64,000 bases of DNA. Source: Aeromicrobium stalagmiti. GTDB taxonomy: Bacteria > Actinomycetota > Actinomycetes > Propionibacteriales > Nocardioidaceae. The number at the start of each line of letters is the position of its first letter. The first letter of the stretch is position 1. The notes beneath the pieces were generated by a model. That model had not been told where the DNA came from. It did no database searches and saw only the letters and a program-made list of their open reading frames with translations. Location of the stretch: contig NZ_JABSTZ010000001.1 of NCBI RefSeq assembly GCF_013283745.1, forward strand, positions 638,406 to 702,405. The letters are read 5' to 3'. This document shows, one piece after another, positions 13,885-22,997 of the stretch. Position numbers and translations under genes: made by a program.

Positions 13885-15747
13885 ATGAGCCATTACAAGA
13901 GCAACCTCCGCGACGTCGAGTTCAACCTCTTCGAGCTGTTCGACCGCGGCAGCATCTACGGCACGGGCGTGTTCGAGGAGATCGACACCGACACGGCCCA
14001 GAGCATCCTCGGCGAGATCGAGCGCCTGGCGACCGGGCCGCTCGCCGCGTCGTTCGACGACGCCGACCGCCACCCGCCGGTCTACGACGCCGACGCCAAG
14101 ACCGTCACCATGAACAAGGCCTTCGCCGAGTCGTACCAGGCCTGGATGGACGCCGAGTGGTGGCGCATCCAGATCCCCGAGGAGATGGGCGGCCAGCGCG
14201 GCCCCGCCTCCCTCATCTGGTCGAGCGCGGAGTTCGTGCTCGGCGCCAACCCCGCCGTCTGGATGTACGCCGCAGGCCCCGGCTTCGCGCGCATCGTCTT
14301 CGAGAACGGCACGGAGCGGGACAAGCTGATCGCGCAGCACATGATCGACGGCCAGTGGGGCGCCACGATGGTGCTCACCGAGCCCGACGCGGGCTCCGAC
14401 GTCGGCGCCGGCCGCACCAAGGCGTTCCCCAACGAGGACGGCTCGTGGAACATCGAGGGCGTCAAGCGCTTCATCACCTCGGCCGAGCACGACATGGCCG
14501 AGAACATCATGCACCTGGTCCTCGCCCGCCCCGTCGGCGTCGAGGGTGTCGGTGGCCCGGGCACCAAGGGCCTGAGCCTGTTCCTCGTGCCGAAGATCCA
14601 CTTCGACCACGAGACCGGCGAGCTGACCGGCGAGCGCAACGGCGCCTACGTCACCAACGTCGAGAAGAAGATGGGCATCAAGGTGTCCACGACGTGCGAG
14701 GTCACCTTCGGCGACGGCACTCCCGCCAAGGGCTGGCTCCTCGGCGAGGTCCACGACGGCATCAACCAGATGTTCCGCGTCATCGAGAACGCCCGCATGA
14801 TGGTCGGCGCCAAGGCCATCGCGACGCTGTCGACCGGCTACCTCAACGCGCTCGACTACGCCAAGGAGCGCGTCCAGGGTGCTGACCTGACGCAGGCGTC
14901 CGACAAGACGGCTCCCCGCGTGACCATCACGCACCACCCCGACGTGCGTCGCTCGCTGCTCACGCAGAAGGCGTTCGCCGAGGGCCTCCGCTCGCTCATG
15001 ATCTACACCTCCACGTGGCAGGACGAGATTATGATCAAGGAGGCCGCCGGCGAGGACGCGTCGCTGGCCGAGGCCGTCAACGACCTGCTCCTCCCGCTCG
15101 TCAAGGGCTACGGCTCGGAGCGCTCGTGGACCCTGCTGGGCACCGAGTCGCTGCAGACGTTCGGCGGCTCGGGCTTCCTGCAGGACTACCCGCTCGAGCA
15201 GTACGTCCGTGACGCCAAGATCGACACCCTCTACGAGGGCACCACGGCGATCCAGGGCCAGGACCTGTTCTTCCGCAAGATCGTGAAGAACAAGGGTCAG
15301 GCGCTGGGCCACCTCGCCGCCGAGATCGAGGCGTTCGTCAAGAGCGAGGCCGGCAACGGTCGCCTCAAGGTCGAGCGCGAGCTGCTCGCCAAGGGCCTCG
15401 AGGACGCGCAGGCCATCATCGGCGCGATCTTCAACGACCTGATGTCGGCCAACCCGGCCGACGAGAAGGGCGACATCACCAACATCTACAAGGTGGGCCT
15501 CAACACGACCCGCCTCGTGTACGTCCTCGGTGACCTCGTCGTCTCGTGGCTGCTGCTCCGCAGCGCCGACGTCGCGCTGGCCAAGCTCGGCACCGAGGTC
15601 TCGGCCTCCGACAAGGCGTTCTACGAGGGCAAGGTCGCCGCGGCCTCGTTCTTCGCCCGCAACGTCCTCCCGCTGCTCGCGGGCGAGCGGGCGATCGCCG
15701 AGAACATCGACGGCTCGATCATGGAGCTCGACGAGGCAGCGTTCTGA
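13885..15747 (+). CDS. Acyl-CoA dehydrogenase, long FadE5-like form
   Basis: 620 residues, about 230 longer than the classical 380-390-residue enzymes because of N- and C-terminal extensions seen in the FadE5-like group. The flavoenzyme introduces the 2,3-double bond in acyl-CoA beta-oxidation. [10 protein letters not shown] and the later [10 protein letters not shown] stretch are FAD-binding signatures; [21 protein letters not shown] and the [13 protein letters not shown] loop, carrying the usual EGTT catalytic-region motif, confirm the family. ATG 13885 has AAAGGA (13871-13876) 8 nt upstream. It is monocistronic, bounded by a candidate operator and a strong terminator. Chain-length preference cannot be read from the sequence. 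Confidence 0.92.
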   Translation: MSHYKSNLRDVEFNLFELFDRGSIYGTGVFEEIDTDTAQSILGEIERLATGPLAASFDDADRHPPVYDADAKTVTMNKAFAESYQAWMDAEWWRIQIPEEMGGQRGPASLIWSSAEFVLGANPAVWMYAAGPGFARIVFENGTERDKLIAQHMIDGQWGATMVLTEPDAGSDVGAGRTKAFPNEDGSWNIEGVKRFITSAEHDMAENIMHLVLARPVGVEGVGGPGTKGLSLFLVPKIHFDHETGELTGERNGAYVTNVEKKMGIKVSTTCEVTFGDGTPAKGWLLGEVHDGINQMFRVIENARMMVGAKAIATLSTGYLNALDYAKERVQGADLTQASDKTAPRVTITHHPDVRRSLLTQKAFAEGLRSLMIYTSTWQDEIMIKEAAGEDASLAEAVNDLLLPLVKGYGSERSWTLLGTESLQTFGGSGFLQDYPLEQYVRDAKIDTLYEGTTAIQGQDLFFRKIVKNKGQALGHLAAEIEAFVKSEAGNGRLKVERELLAKGLEDAQAIIGAIFNDLMSANPADEKGDITNIYKVGLNTTRLVYVLGDLVVSWLLLRSADVALAKLGTEVSASDKAFYEGKVAAASFFARNVLPLLAGERAIAENIDGSIMELDEAAF

Positions 15748-15760
15748 TCTGACTCGATCG

Positions 15761-15795
15761 ACGAAGGCCCCCACCATCACGGTGGGGGCCTTCGT
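15761..15795 (+). terminator. Terminator of the acyl-CoA dehydrogenase gene
   Basis: Perfect 15-bp stem, ACGAAGGCCCCCACC (15761-15775) with 15781-15795 and a 5-nt loop, 13 bp after the stop codon. Confidence 0.9.
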
Positions 15796-15845
15796 GCGTG
15801 CGAGGGGCCGAGCGGGGTACGCAGGGGGTCGACGAGAGGACATCC

Positions 15846-15959
15846 ATGAGCGAGCCGATCCACGAGCCACAGCCCGAGCCCGACACCGAGGCCAAGCCCG
15901 GCGTCAACGACCCCGACCCGGAGGGCACGGGCTCCGACGAGCCCCTCACCCCGATGTAG
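15846..15959 (+). CDS. 37-residue acidic, Pro-rich small protein
   Basis: The frame begins MSEPIHEPQPEPDTE and is made almost entirely of Glu, Asp, Pro, Gly and Thr, so it is intrinsically disordered and strongly acidic. AGAGGAC (15835-15841) lies just upstream of the ATG and terminators bracket the gene, which supports translation. There is no signal peptide, membrane segment or recognisable domain. Similar tiny acidic proteins occur unnamed in actinobacterial genomes. The function is unknown. Confidence 0.5.
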   Translation: MSEPIHEPQPEPDTEAKPGVNDPDPEGTGSDEPLTPM

Positions 15960-16030
15960 CCCGGGAACGACTGATCCTGAGGCATCACGGTCGCTGCGCG
16001 GGCCGGAAGCCTCAACGTCTCCCGCACGAA

Positions 16031-16072
16031 CGACGAAGCCCCCACCGCCGCAAGGCTGTGGGGGCCTCGTCG
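16031..16072. terminator. Bidirectional terminator
   Basis: CGACGAAGCCCCCAC (16031-16045) and its near-complement GTGGGGGCCTCGTCG (16058-16072) form a long stem with one mismatch near the base. It sits between the small acidic gene (plus strand) and the DoxX-like gene (minus strand). Confidence 0.8.
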
Positions 16073-16082
16073 AGCCGGCAGG

Positions 16083-16493
16083 TCACCAGTTGATGAGGGC
16101 TCCGGTGATCGTGTACGGAGCGAAGTCGCTCGACAGGATCGTGAAGATGACCAGGGCGCCACCCGCGAGGGCGATGTCCTTGTTGAAGCCGATCATCTCC
16201 ATCTGCTTGGCCTGGGGATCGGTCTCCTTCCAGAACGCGTGCATCATGACCGCGGTGATGACGAGCAGGATCGCCAGACCCAGCGAGCCGATGTCGCCGA
16301 AGATGCCGAGCAGCACCGAGACGCCGCCGGCGATCAGGGCCACGCCGCTGATCTGGACCATGAGCTTGGCGTTGGCGACGCCGCGCGACTGGGCATAGCC
16401 GGCCATGGCGTCGGTCGCCATCAGGTGACCCACTCCCGAGCCGATGATCAGGTAGACGAACAGGATCCGTCCGATGAGGAAGATTTCTTCCAT
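16083..16493 (-). CDS. DoxX-like four-helix membrane protein
   Basis: 136 residues with four predicted membrane helices and the GRILFVYLIIGSGVGHL opening and MMHAFWKETDPQ loop typical of DoxX/DUF-type small integral membrane proteins. The start at ATG 16493 is set by GGAGGT seven nt upstream; the longer in-frame starts have no such site. It is monocistronic. Relatives have been linked to thiol and redox homeostasis in the membrane, but nothing here specifies a role. Confidence 0.8.
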   Translation of the reverse strand: MEEIFLIGRILFVYLIIGSGVGHLMATDAMAGYAQSRGVANAKLMVQISGVALIAGGVSVLLGIFGDIGSLGLAILLVITAVMMHAFWKETDPQAKQMEMIGFNKDIALAGGALVIFTILSSDFAPYTITGALINW

Positions 16494-16595
16494 GATGGTG
16501 ACCTCCATTGATTGAGCCTTCAACGAAGGATCCTTGACCTCCCGGCACGCCACGTCAAGCCGCCGCACTCACGCCCGGTGTGGGAAAGTTGGTGG

Positions 16596-17135
16596 GTGAG
16601 ACTCACCAACCCGCTCTGGTATCTCGCCTCCTTCCTCCTCGCGATCGGCAGCACGATGATCGCGAGCGCCGTGGCGGCCAGCGCGTTCGACGACGTGCGC
16701 GGCGCGACCCTCACCCCGGTCAGCGAGCGGGTCGACGCGAAGGACAAGACCCTCGCGGTCTTCAGCAACGACGCCGACCGAGGCGCGATCGCGTGCCACG
16801 GCCGCGACCGCAAGAAGGTCCGCGTCGAGATCCCCGACAAGGACGTCGGCGTCACCGCCCAGTCAGAGGGCGAGACCTGGTACCTCATCGCCCTGCTCGA
16901 GGAGGGCCGCGACGGGCTGCGGATCGTGTGCACGCCGGAGAGCAAGCGCCCCGACACCGCCGGCTACGCCTACGCGACGGTCGACTCCTACGCAGGAACG
17001 GTCAACACCGGCAAGGGCATCGCGGTGCTCGGCGTCACGGCCGGCGCGCTCGGGGCCGCCTACGTCTACTGGTGCCGTCGCACCGCCAAGAAGGACGCCC
17101 GGCTCGCAGCGGCCGGACCGCCCGCCGACGACTGA
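16596..17135 (+). CDS. Membrane protein with an extracytoplasmic domain, unknown
   Basis: 179 residues. One hydrophobic helix at about 7-29, a polar domain (30-140) with two cysteines (IACHGRD and RIVCTPES) that could form a disulfide outside the membrane, and a second helix at about 146-163, then a basic cytoplasmic tail. I do not recognise a family. The start was placed at GTG 16596, just before the membrane segment. It is followed closely by an SDR gene with its own promoter-like TAGCGT. Confidence 0.65.
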   Translation: MRLTNPLWYLASFLLAIGSTMIASAVAASAFDDVRGATLTPVSERVDAKDKTLAVFSNDADRGAIACHGRDRKKVRVEIPDKDVGVTAQSEGETWYLIALLEEGRDGLRIVCTPESKRPDTAGYAYATVDSYAGTVNTGKGIAVLGVTAGALGAAYVYWCRRTAKKDARLAAAGPPADD

Positions 17136-17179
17136 CCGTTCGAGCCGCGCAGACAGCCGGCTCGCAGTAGCGTGACGCC

Positions 17180-18112
17180 ATGGCATGGAGAACCAACGAC
17201 ATCCCCGACCTGACCGGACGGCGCGCCGTCGTCACCGGCGTGACCGGCGGGCTCGGCCTGCACACCGCGCTGGGACTGGCCCGCAAGGGCGCCGACCTCG
17301 TCGTGACGGCCCGCGACGCCCGCAAGGCGTCCGACACCGTCGACCGGATCCGCAACGAGGTGCCGAGCGCCTCGGTCGACGTCGTCTCGCTCGACCTCGC
17401 CGATCTCGCGGACGCCCGCCGGGCAGCGTCCGAGGTCTCGAGCACGTACGACCGCATCGACATCCTGGTCAACAACGCCGGCATCATGCTCACCCCCGAC
17501 AGCCGCACCGCGGACGGCTTCGAGCTGCAGATGGGCACCAACCACATCGGCCACTTCGCGTGGACCGCCGGGCTGTGGCCGTTGCTCGACGCGAGCGCCG
17601 CCCGGGTCGTGACGGTCTCGTCGATCGCCCACACCTCGGCCGGCAGCATCGACCTCTCGACGCTGACTCCCCAGGGGAGCGCCCGCCGCTACAAGAGCTG
17701 GCGGTCGTACGGCGAGTCCAAGCTCGCCAACCTGATGTTCGCCCTCGAGCTCGACCGCCGGGCCAAGGCGTCCGGCAGCCCGGTCGTCAGCGTCGCGGCC
17801 CATCCCGGATATGCATCGACCAACCTCACCAAGACCGGCCCCTCGGTCGGAGGGCTGTCGCTGCCGGGCGTCGGCATGCACCAGATCACCAAGATCATCG
17901 GCCAGCCCGCGTCGCATGGCGCGTGGCCGCTGCTGATGGCCGCGACCGACCCGTCACTGACCGGCGGAGAGTACGTCGGACCGGCGGGCTTCAACGGCAT
18001 GCGCGGCCGCCCGAAGCTCGTCGGGATGACCAAGGTCGCCCGCGACGAGGAGCTCGCCGACGACCTCTGGGAGGCGTCGGAAGCCGCCACCGGGGTCACC
18101 TTCGCCATGTGA
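17180..18112 (+). CDS. Short-chain dehydrogenase, retinol-dehydrogenase-like
   Basis: 310 residues. The Rossmann motif TGVTGGLG (20-27) binds the dinucleotide, LVNNAGIM is the structural NNAG, VSSIAHT gives the catalytic Ser and YGESK the Tyr/Lys pair. The extended C-terminus and the NHIGHFAWT stretch match the human-RDH/WWOX-like classical SDRs common in actinobacteria. ATG 17180 lies six nt after TAGCGT (17168-17173), a leaderless arrangement. The substrate is unknown; it is an isolated gene. Confidence 0.87.
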   Translation: MAWRTNDIPDLTGRRAVVTGVTGGLGLHTALGLARKGADLVVTARDARKASDTVDRIRNEVPSASVDVVSLDLADLADARRAASEVSSTYDRIDILVNNAGIMLTPDSRTADGFELQMGTNHIGHFAWTAGLWPLLDASAARVVTVSSIAHTSAGSIDLSTLTPQGSARRYKSWRSYGESKLANLMFALELDRRAKASGSPVVSVAAHPGYASTNLTKTGPSVGGLSLPGVGMHQITKIIGQPASHGAWPLLMAATDPSLTGGEYVGPAGFNGMRGRPKLVGMTKVARDEELADDLWEASEAATGVTFAM

Positions 18113-18201
18113 GAAAGGCTGTCAACCTTCTGTGGGATGACCCACAGAGCCCCGCCGCGAGGGTGCCGTCGGTGCCAGGTTGACGTAACGTCGAGCGTCT
18201 G

Positions 18202-18672
18202 ATGACCATTCGCGACATGACCCATTCCGACTTCGACACCATCGTCGAGCTGAACCAGGACGCCCTCGAGGGCGTCGGCCCGCTCGACAACGAGAGCCTC
18301 TCGCTGCTCGTCAAGATGTCCGACCAGGCCCTCGTGGTCGACGCGGGTGACGGCGGCATCGCCGGCTTCGTCATCACCGTGCCGCCGGGAGCCGAGTACG
18401 ACTCGAGCCGCTACCGCTGGTTCGAGGACACCCTGGTCGACGACTACGTCTATCTCGACCGCATCGTCGTCTCGCAGGACCACCGCCGCGAGGGCGTCGC
18501 CTCCCGCCTCTACGAGGAGATCGAGGCCGAGCTGCCCATCGCTCTCGAGGTCTACGAGACCAACGACGTCTCGCTGGCCTTCCACGAGAGCCGCGGCTTC
18601 GCGCCCGTCGGCGAGCTGGAGCACCAGGGCAAGAACAACCTCATGCTGGTGCGGGAGCCCGACCAGGGCTGA
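18202..18672 (+). CDS. GNAT-family N-acetyltransferase
   Basis: 156 residues with the GNAT fold: beta4 LDRIVVSQDHRREGVASRLYEEIE, where RREGVA is the acetyl-CoA pyrophosphate loop, and a C-terminal FHESRGFAPVGELE typical of motif B. The substrate cannot be predicted. A TAACGT element (18186-18191) lies 10 nt before the ATG. The convergent MFS gene ends 15 bp after its stop. Confidence 0.87.
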   Translation: MTIRDMTHSDFDTIVELNQDALEGVGPLDNESLSLLVKMSDQALVVDAGDGGIAGFVITVPPGAEYDSSRYRWFEDTLVDDYVYLDRIVVSQDHRREGVASRLYEEIEAELPIALEVYETNDVSLAFHESRGFAPVGELEHQGKNNLMLVREPDQG

Positions 18673-18687
18673 GCGCCCTCCCGCAGG

Positions 18688-19983
18688 TCAGAGAGCGGTG
18701 CGCCCGTACGTCTCGGGCTCCTCGGCCATGATCTTGGCGCGCGTGCGCACCCGGTAGCGCCAGATCTGCACGATGCCGAGCGCCCACAGGACGTACTGGA
18801 ACGACATCGCCCAGCGGAACGCCGACGGCGTGTAGGCCGTGCCACCGCCGGGGGTGCGCCAGTCGAGGATCAGGCCGATCGCGATCACGAGCAGCAGGCT
18901 CGCGATGAAGCCGGCCTGGTTGATGATGCCGGTCGCGCTCGCCATGCGCTCGACGGGATTGGACGTGCGCCCGATGTCGAAGCCGATCATCGAGGCGGGG
19001 CCCCCGATGCCCACCACGACCACCAGCAGGACCAGCACCCAGCCGGGAGCCGTGCCCGGCCAGCACAGCACGACGGTCCACATCGCCACGATTGCCGCGA
19101 TGATCGAGAGCACGATCGTCGAGCGATGCCACGGGTGCCGACCGATCGCCCAGCCCAGCACCGGCCCGGCCGACATGACGGCCACGACCATGAGGGTCAG
19201 GAGCAGACCGGCGAATCCCTTCGAGGTGCCCTCGCCCCGGACGAAGAACGGATAGCCCCACAGGAGCCCGAGGGTCGTCGCGCTGAACTGGGTCGAGAAG
19301 TGGATCCAGAACCCGAGCCGGGTGCCGGGCTGCGCCCACGAGGCGCCGAGGCTGCCGCGGATCTGGGTCAACGACAGCGCAGGGCCCCGCGTCGACCGCA
19401 CCTGGGGATGGTCGCGCACCACGACGACCAGGGCGATCGACAGCACGATGCCGAGCGAGGCCGCGAGGAGGTAGGACCTCGTCCACCCGAGGTTGCTGAG
19501 GGCCAGGGTCATCGGCACCGCGGCGATGATCGCGCCGAGCTGGCCGATGACGCCGGTGAGCTGGGTCATCAGCGGGATCTGGCGCGGGGCGAACCAGGTG
19601 TTGACGAGTCGCAGCACGCAGATGAACGTCATGGCGTCGCCCATCCCGACGAACAGCCGCGCCACCAGGGCCAGCGCGTAGGTGTCGGCGAACGCGAAGC
19701 CGGCCTGCGCCAGCGTGAGCACGATCGCGCCGGTCAGCAGGACGCGGCGAGGCCCGAAGCGGTCGACCATCAGCCCGACCGGGATCTGCATCGCCGCGTA
19801 GACCAGCAGCTGCAGCATCGTGAAGGTCGCGAGCTGGGAGGCCGCGATGCCGAACCGCTCGGTCGCGGCGAGGCCGGCGACCGCCAGCGACGAGCGGTGG
19901 AACACCGCGAGGAGATAGACCAGGAGGCCGACGACCCAGATCGCGTACGCCCCGGAGTGGCGCGTGTCGGTCGATGGGCTCAC
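18688..19983 (-). CDS. Major facilitator superfamily transporter
   Basis: 431 residues with about 12 membrane helices. The loop 2-3 signature appears as GLMVDRFGPRRVLLTG, and helix 4 has the R-containing LVARLFVGMGDAMTF. The N-terminus YLLAVFHRSSLAVAG resembles nitrate/sugar-phosphate-like MFS proteins that carry the FHRSS motif, a widespread uncharacterised actinobacterial group. GTG 19983 is the chosen start. It is transcribed alone. The substrate is unknown. Confidence 0.87.
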   Translation of the reverse strand: MSPSTDTRHSGAYAIWVVGLLVYLLAVFHRSSLAVAGLAATERFGIAASQLATFTMLQLLVYAAMQIPVGLMVDRFGPRRVLLTGAIVLTLAQAGFAFADTYALALVARLFVGMGDAMTFICVLRLVNTWFAPRQIPLMTQLTGVIGQLGAIIAAVPMTLALSNLGWTRSYLLAASLGIVLSIALVVVVRDHPQVRSTRGPALSLTQIRGSLGASWAQPGTRLGFWIHFSTQFSATTLGLLWGYPFFVRGEGTSKGFAGLLLTLMVVAVMSAGPVLGWAIGRHPWHRSTIVLSIIAAIVAMWTVVLCWPGTAPGWVLVLLVVVVGIGGPASMIGFDIGRTSNPVERMASATGIINQAGFIASLLLVIAIGLILDWRTPGGGTAYTPSAFRWAMSFQYVLWALGIVQIWRYRVRTRAKIMAEEPETYGRTAL

Positions 19984-20042
19984 CGGTCGAGTTTAGTCCC
20001 GCCCGACAGGCTGTCCTGCGCGGGCTGTGCCACGGTGGGGTC

Positions 20043-20645
20043 ATGTCGTCCTCGTCCCTGACCCTCGTCGACTGGCGCAGGCGCGTCACCGAGATCTATG
20101 CCGCGGTGCGCGACGAGCCGGACCCCGAGCAGGGCTGGCTGACGTGGCGAGCCGCCCGCGACGACCTCTTCCGCCTGCACCCGCAGTCGCCGCTGACCGA
20201 CGACGACCCGCTGCGCGAGACCGGGCTGCCCCACTGGCCGTACGACCCGGCGCTCCGGTTCGAGCTCGAGCTGCTGGACGTCGACGCGACCGAGCCGCGA
20301 CTGTTCGAGGCCGGTGACGACGGCACGCTGCGGATGGACCTCGTCGGCCGGGTCGAGCTGCCGATCGGCGGCAGCCTCGACGTGTGGTGGATGCACCAGT
20401 ACGGCCGGGGCATCTTCGTCCCGCTCAAGGACGGCACCGCGGGCGACGGGTCGTACGGCGCCGGCCGCTACCTGCTCGACACCGCGAAGGGCTCGTGGCT
20501 GGGCGGCACGGACCGCTCGATCGTGCTCGACCTCAACTTCGCCTACCACCCGTCGTGCCGCTACAACCCCCGCTGGACCTGCCCCCTCGCCCCGCCCGGC
20601 AACACCATCACCGGGCGGGTCGAGGCCGGCGAACGCCTCGACTGA
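20043..20645 (+). CDS. DUF1684 family protein
   Basis: 200 residues. The C-terminal two thirds carry the DUF1684 hallmarks: the GSLDVWWMHQYGRGIFVPLKD stretch, a YGAGRYLLDTAKG turn, and a LNFAYHPSCRYNPRWTCPLAPPGN end with three cysteines. Such proteins are soluble, widespread in actinobacteria and of unknown function. The N-terminal part is a Trp-rich helical region. It is flanked by divergent MFS and convergent bkd genes and is probably monocistronic. Confidence 0.85.
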   Translation: MSSSSLTLVDWRRRVTEIYAAVRDEPDPEQGWLTWRAARDDLFRLHPQSPLTDDDPLRETGLPHWPYDPALRFELELLDVDATEPRLFEAGDDGTLRMDLVGRVELPIGGSLDVWWMHQYGRGIFVPLKDGTAGDGSYGAGRYLLDTAKGSWLGGTDRSIVLDLNFAYHPSCRYNPRWTCPLAPPGNTITGRVEAGERLD

Positions 20646-20665
20646 GGCGGCGCCCACCGTCTGGT

Positions 20666-22003
20666 CTAGTAGGCCAGGACGAGCCCCGGCTCCCGCAGGA
20701 TCGATGCGACCTCGGCGAGGAAGCGTGACCCCTGCTCGCCGTCGACGACCCGGTGGTCGAAGCTCAGCGCGAGCGTCGTGACCCAGCGCGGCACGACCTG
20801 GTCGTGCTCGTCGACCCACGGACGTCGCTCGATCGACCCGAGCGCCAGGATGCCGGACTCCCCGGGGTTGAGGATCGGGGTGCCGGCGTCGATGCCGAAG
20901 ACGCCGATGTTGGTCAGCGAGAACGTGCCGCCGGCCATCTGCGCCGGCTGCGTGCGCCCGGCACGCGCTGTGGCGGTCAGCTCGCCGATCGCGGTCGCGA
21001 GCTCGACCAGCGACATCGCGTCGGCCCCCACGATGTTGGGCACCACGAGACCGCGCTCGGTCGCCGCGGCGATGCCGAGGTTGACCGACGACTTCACGAC
21101 GATCTCCTGGGCCTCGTCGTCCCACCGCGCGTTGAGCTCAGGCGTGCCGCGCATCGCGAGGCAGATCGCCTTGGCAACGATCAGCGTGGGCGACACCTTG
21201 AGGCCGTCGAACGCGCGGTTCTTCTTCAACGTCGCGACGAGCTCCATCGTCCGGGACACGTCGAGCGTGACCCACTCCGTGACGTGGGGCGCCGTGAACG
21301 CCGAGCGGACCATCGCCTCGGCCGTGAACTTGCGGACGCCCTTGATCGGGATGCGGGTCTCGTCGCCGTCGACCGACGCCGCGACCGGCGCCGCTGACGC
21401 GGGCTGCTCGTCCCGGGCGCCGGCGAAGGCCTGCACCTCGGCGCGGGTGACGACGTCACCGGTCGACGGGACGTGCCGCAGGTCGATGCCGAGATCCTTG
21501 GCGAGCTTGCGGACCGGCGGCTTGGCCAGCGGACGCCCCACCGGCTCCGGCACCTTCTCGACGTCGACCGACGCGACCCGCGCCGGGGCGTCGAACGTCC
21601 GGCGACGGCGCACCGGGGCGTCGGTGCGCGGCCCGTAGCCGACGAGCATCGCCTGACGCTCGGGTGCCTCCGCGACCGGGGCGGCCGCAGCGTGGGACGA
21701 ATCGGCGCCGCCGACGATGGCCCCCGCCGTCTCGACCCGTCCGAAGACCTCGGACGGCGACTCGCCACCGATCGCGATGATCGGCGTGCCGACCTGCACC
21801 GTGTCGCCCTCCGACACCAGGAGCGAGCGGACCTCGCCGGCGTAGGGGCTGGGCAGCTCGACCAGCGACTTGGCCGTCTCGATCTCGACGAGGATGTCGT
21901 TGATGGCGACGACGTCGCCGACGGCGACACGCCAGGTGATGATCTCGGCCTCGGTCAGGCCCTCGCCCACGTCGGGCAGCTTGAACTCTCTCATCTCGCT
22001 CAT
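20666..22003 (-). CDS. bkdC: Branched-chain 2-oxoacid dehydrogenase E2 (lipoyl acyltransferase)
   Basis: 445 residues. A single N-terminal lipoyl domain has the lipoylated K45 in IETAKSLVE, followed by an Ala/Pro linker. A peripheral-subunit-binding domain (about 170-205, KPPVRKLAKDLGIDLRHVPSTG) comes next, and the catalytic domain ends in SFDHRVVDGEQG with the active His and Asp. It transfers the acyl group from E1 to CoA. ATG 22003 (MSEMREF) has an AGAGGGA box; 21994 is possible. It is the last gene of an E1alpha-E1beta-E2 operon. No E3 (lipoamide dehydrogenase) is in the window. Confidence 0.93.
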   Translation of the reverse strand: MSEMREFKLPDVGEGLTEAEIITWRVAVGDVVAINDILVEIETAKSLVELPSPYAGEVRSLLVSEGDTVQVGTPIIAIGGESPSEVFGRVETAGAIVGGADSSHAAAAPVAEAPERQAMLVGYGPRTDAPVRRRRTFDAPARVASVDVEKVPEPVGRPLAKPPVRKLAKDLGIDLRHVPSTGDVVTRAEVQAFAGARDEQPASAAPVAASVDGDETRIPIKGVRKFTAEAMVRSAFTAPHVTEWVTLDVSRTMELVATLKKNRAFDGLKVSPTLIVAKAICLAMRGTPELNARWDDEAQEIVVKSSVNLGIAAATERGLVVPNIVGADAMSLVELATAIGELTATARAGRTQPAQMAGGTFSLTNIGVFGIDAGTPILNPGESGILALGSIERRPWVDEHDQVVPRWVTTLALSFDHRVVDGEQGSRFLAEVASILREPGLVLAY

Positions 22004-22013
22004 CTCGTCCCTC

Positions 22014-22997
22014 TCAGTACGCACGGGCGCGGTCGACGGCGTCGAGGATCCGGTCGAGCCCCGGCAGGAACTCGTCCTCGACGCGGCTCGGCGGATAGGG
22101 CATGTCGTAGCCCGTGACCCGCTGCACCGGCGCCTCCAGCGCGTAGAAGCACTCCTCGGTGATGCGGGCGGAGACCTCGGCACCCAGGCCGAGGGTGCGC
22201 GCCGCCTCGTGGACGACCACGGCGCGACCCGTGCGTCGCACCGACTCGAACACCGGTCCGAGATCGAGCGGCGAGAGGGTGCGCAGGTCGATGACCTCGA
22301 TGTCGACGCCCTCCTCGGCGGCCGCGGCGGCCGAGTCGAGGCAGGTCTTGACCATCGGCCCGTACGCGACGAGGGTCGCGTCGCGCCCCGGCCTCACGAC
22401 CCGCGAGGCCAGCAGCGGCAGCGTGGTCTCGGCCGTGTCGACCATGCCGGTCTCCCAGTAGCGCCGCTTGGGCTCCATGAAGACGACCGGGTCGTCGGAG
22501 GCGATCGCCTGCTGGATCATCCAGTGGGCGTCGTGCGGGTCGGCGCACGAGACCACCTTGAGGCCGGCCGTCATCGCGAACTGCGCCTCGGGGCTGTCGG
22601 AGTGGTGCTCGACGGCGCCGATGCCACCGCCGTAGGGGATGCGGATGACGATCGGCATGCGCACCGAGCCGCGGCTGCGGAAGTGCAGGCGGGCGACCTG
22701 GCTGACGATCTGGTCGTAGGCGGGATAGACGAATCCGTCGAACTGGATCTCGACGACCGGGCGGAAGCCCCGGAACGTCATGCCGATCGCGGTGCCGAGG
22801 ATGGCCGACTCCGCGAGCGGCGTGTCCATCACGCGCCCCTCGCCGAAGTCCTTCTGCAGGCCCTCCGTCACCCGGAAGACGCCGCCGAGGCGTCCGACGT
22901 CCTCGCCCATGACGATGACCTTCGGGTCGTGCTCCATCGACGCGCGCAGGCCCGAGTTGAGGGCCTTGACCATCGTCATCTTCGTCAGCTCGCTCAT
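22014..22997 (-). CDS. bkdB: Branched-chain 2-oxoacid dehydrogenase E1 beta subunit
   Basis: 327 residues, full family length. GEDVGRLGGVFRVT, DTPLAESAILGTAIGMTFRGFRPVVEIQF and IPYGGGIGAVEHHSDSPEA are the thiamine-pyrophosphate and subunit-interface signatures of the transketolase-like E1 beta chain. It pairs with the E1 alpha chain encoded directly upstream (ATGA overlap, 22994-22997) to decarboxylate branched-chain 2-oxoacids derived from Val, Leu and Ile. Branched-chain rather than pyruvate specificity follows from the split subunits and family resemblance, and fits the neighbouring aminotransferase. Confidence 0.93.
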   Translation of the reverse strand: MSELTKMTMVKALNSGLRASMEHDPKVIVMGEDVGRLGGVFRVTEGLQKDFGEGRVMDTPLAESAILGTAIGMTFRGFRPVVEIQFDGFVYPAYDQIVSQVARLHFRSRGSVRMPIVIRIPYGGGIGAVEHHSDSPEAQFAMTAGLKVVSCADPHDAHWMIQQAIASDDPVVFMEPKRRYWETGMVDTAETTLPLLASRVVRPGRDATLVAYGPMVKTCLDSAAAAAEEGVDIEVIDLRTLSPLDLGPVFESVRRTGRAVVVHEAARTLGLGAEVSARITEECFYALEAPVQRVTGYDMPYPPSRVEDEFLPGLDRILDAVDRARAY

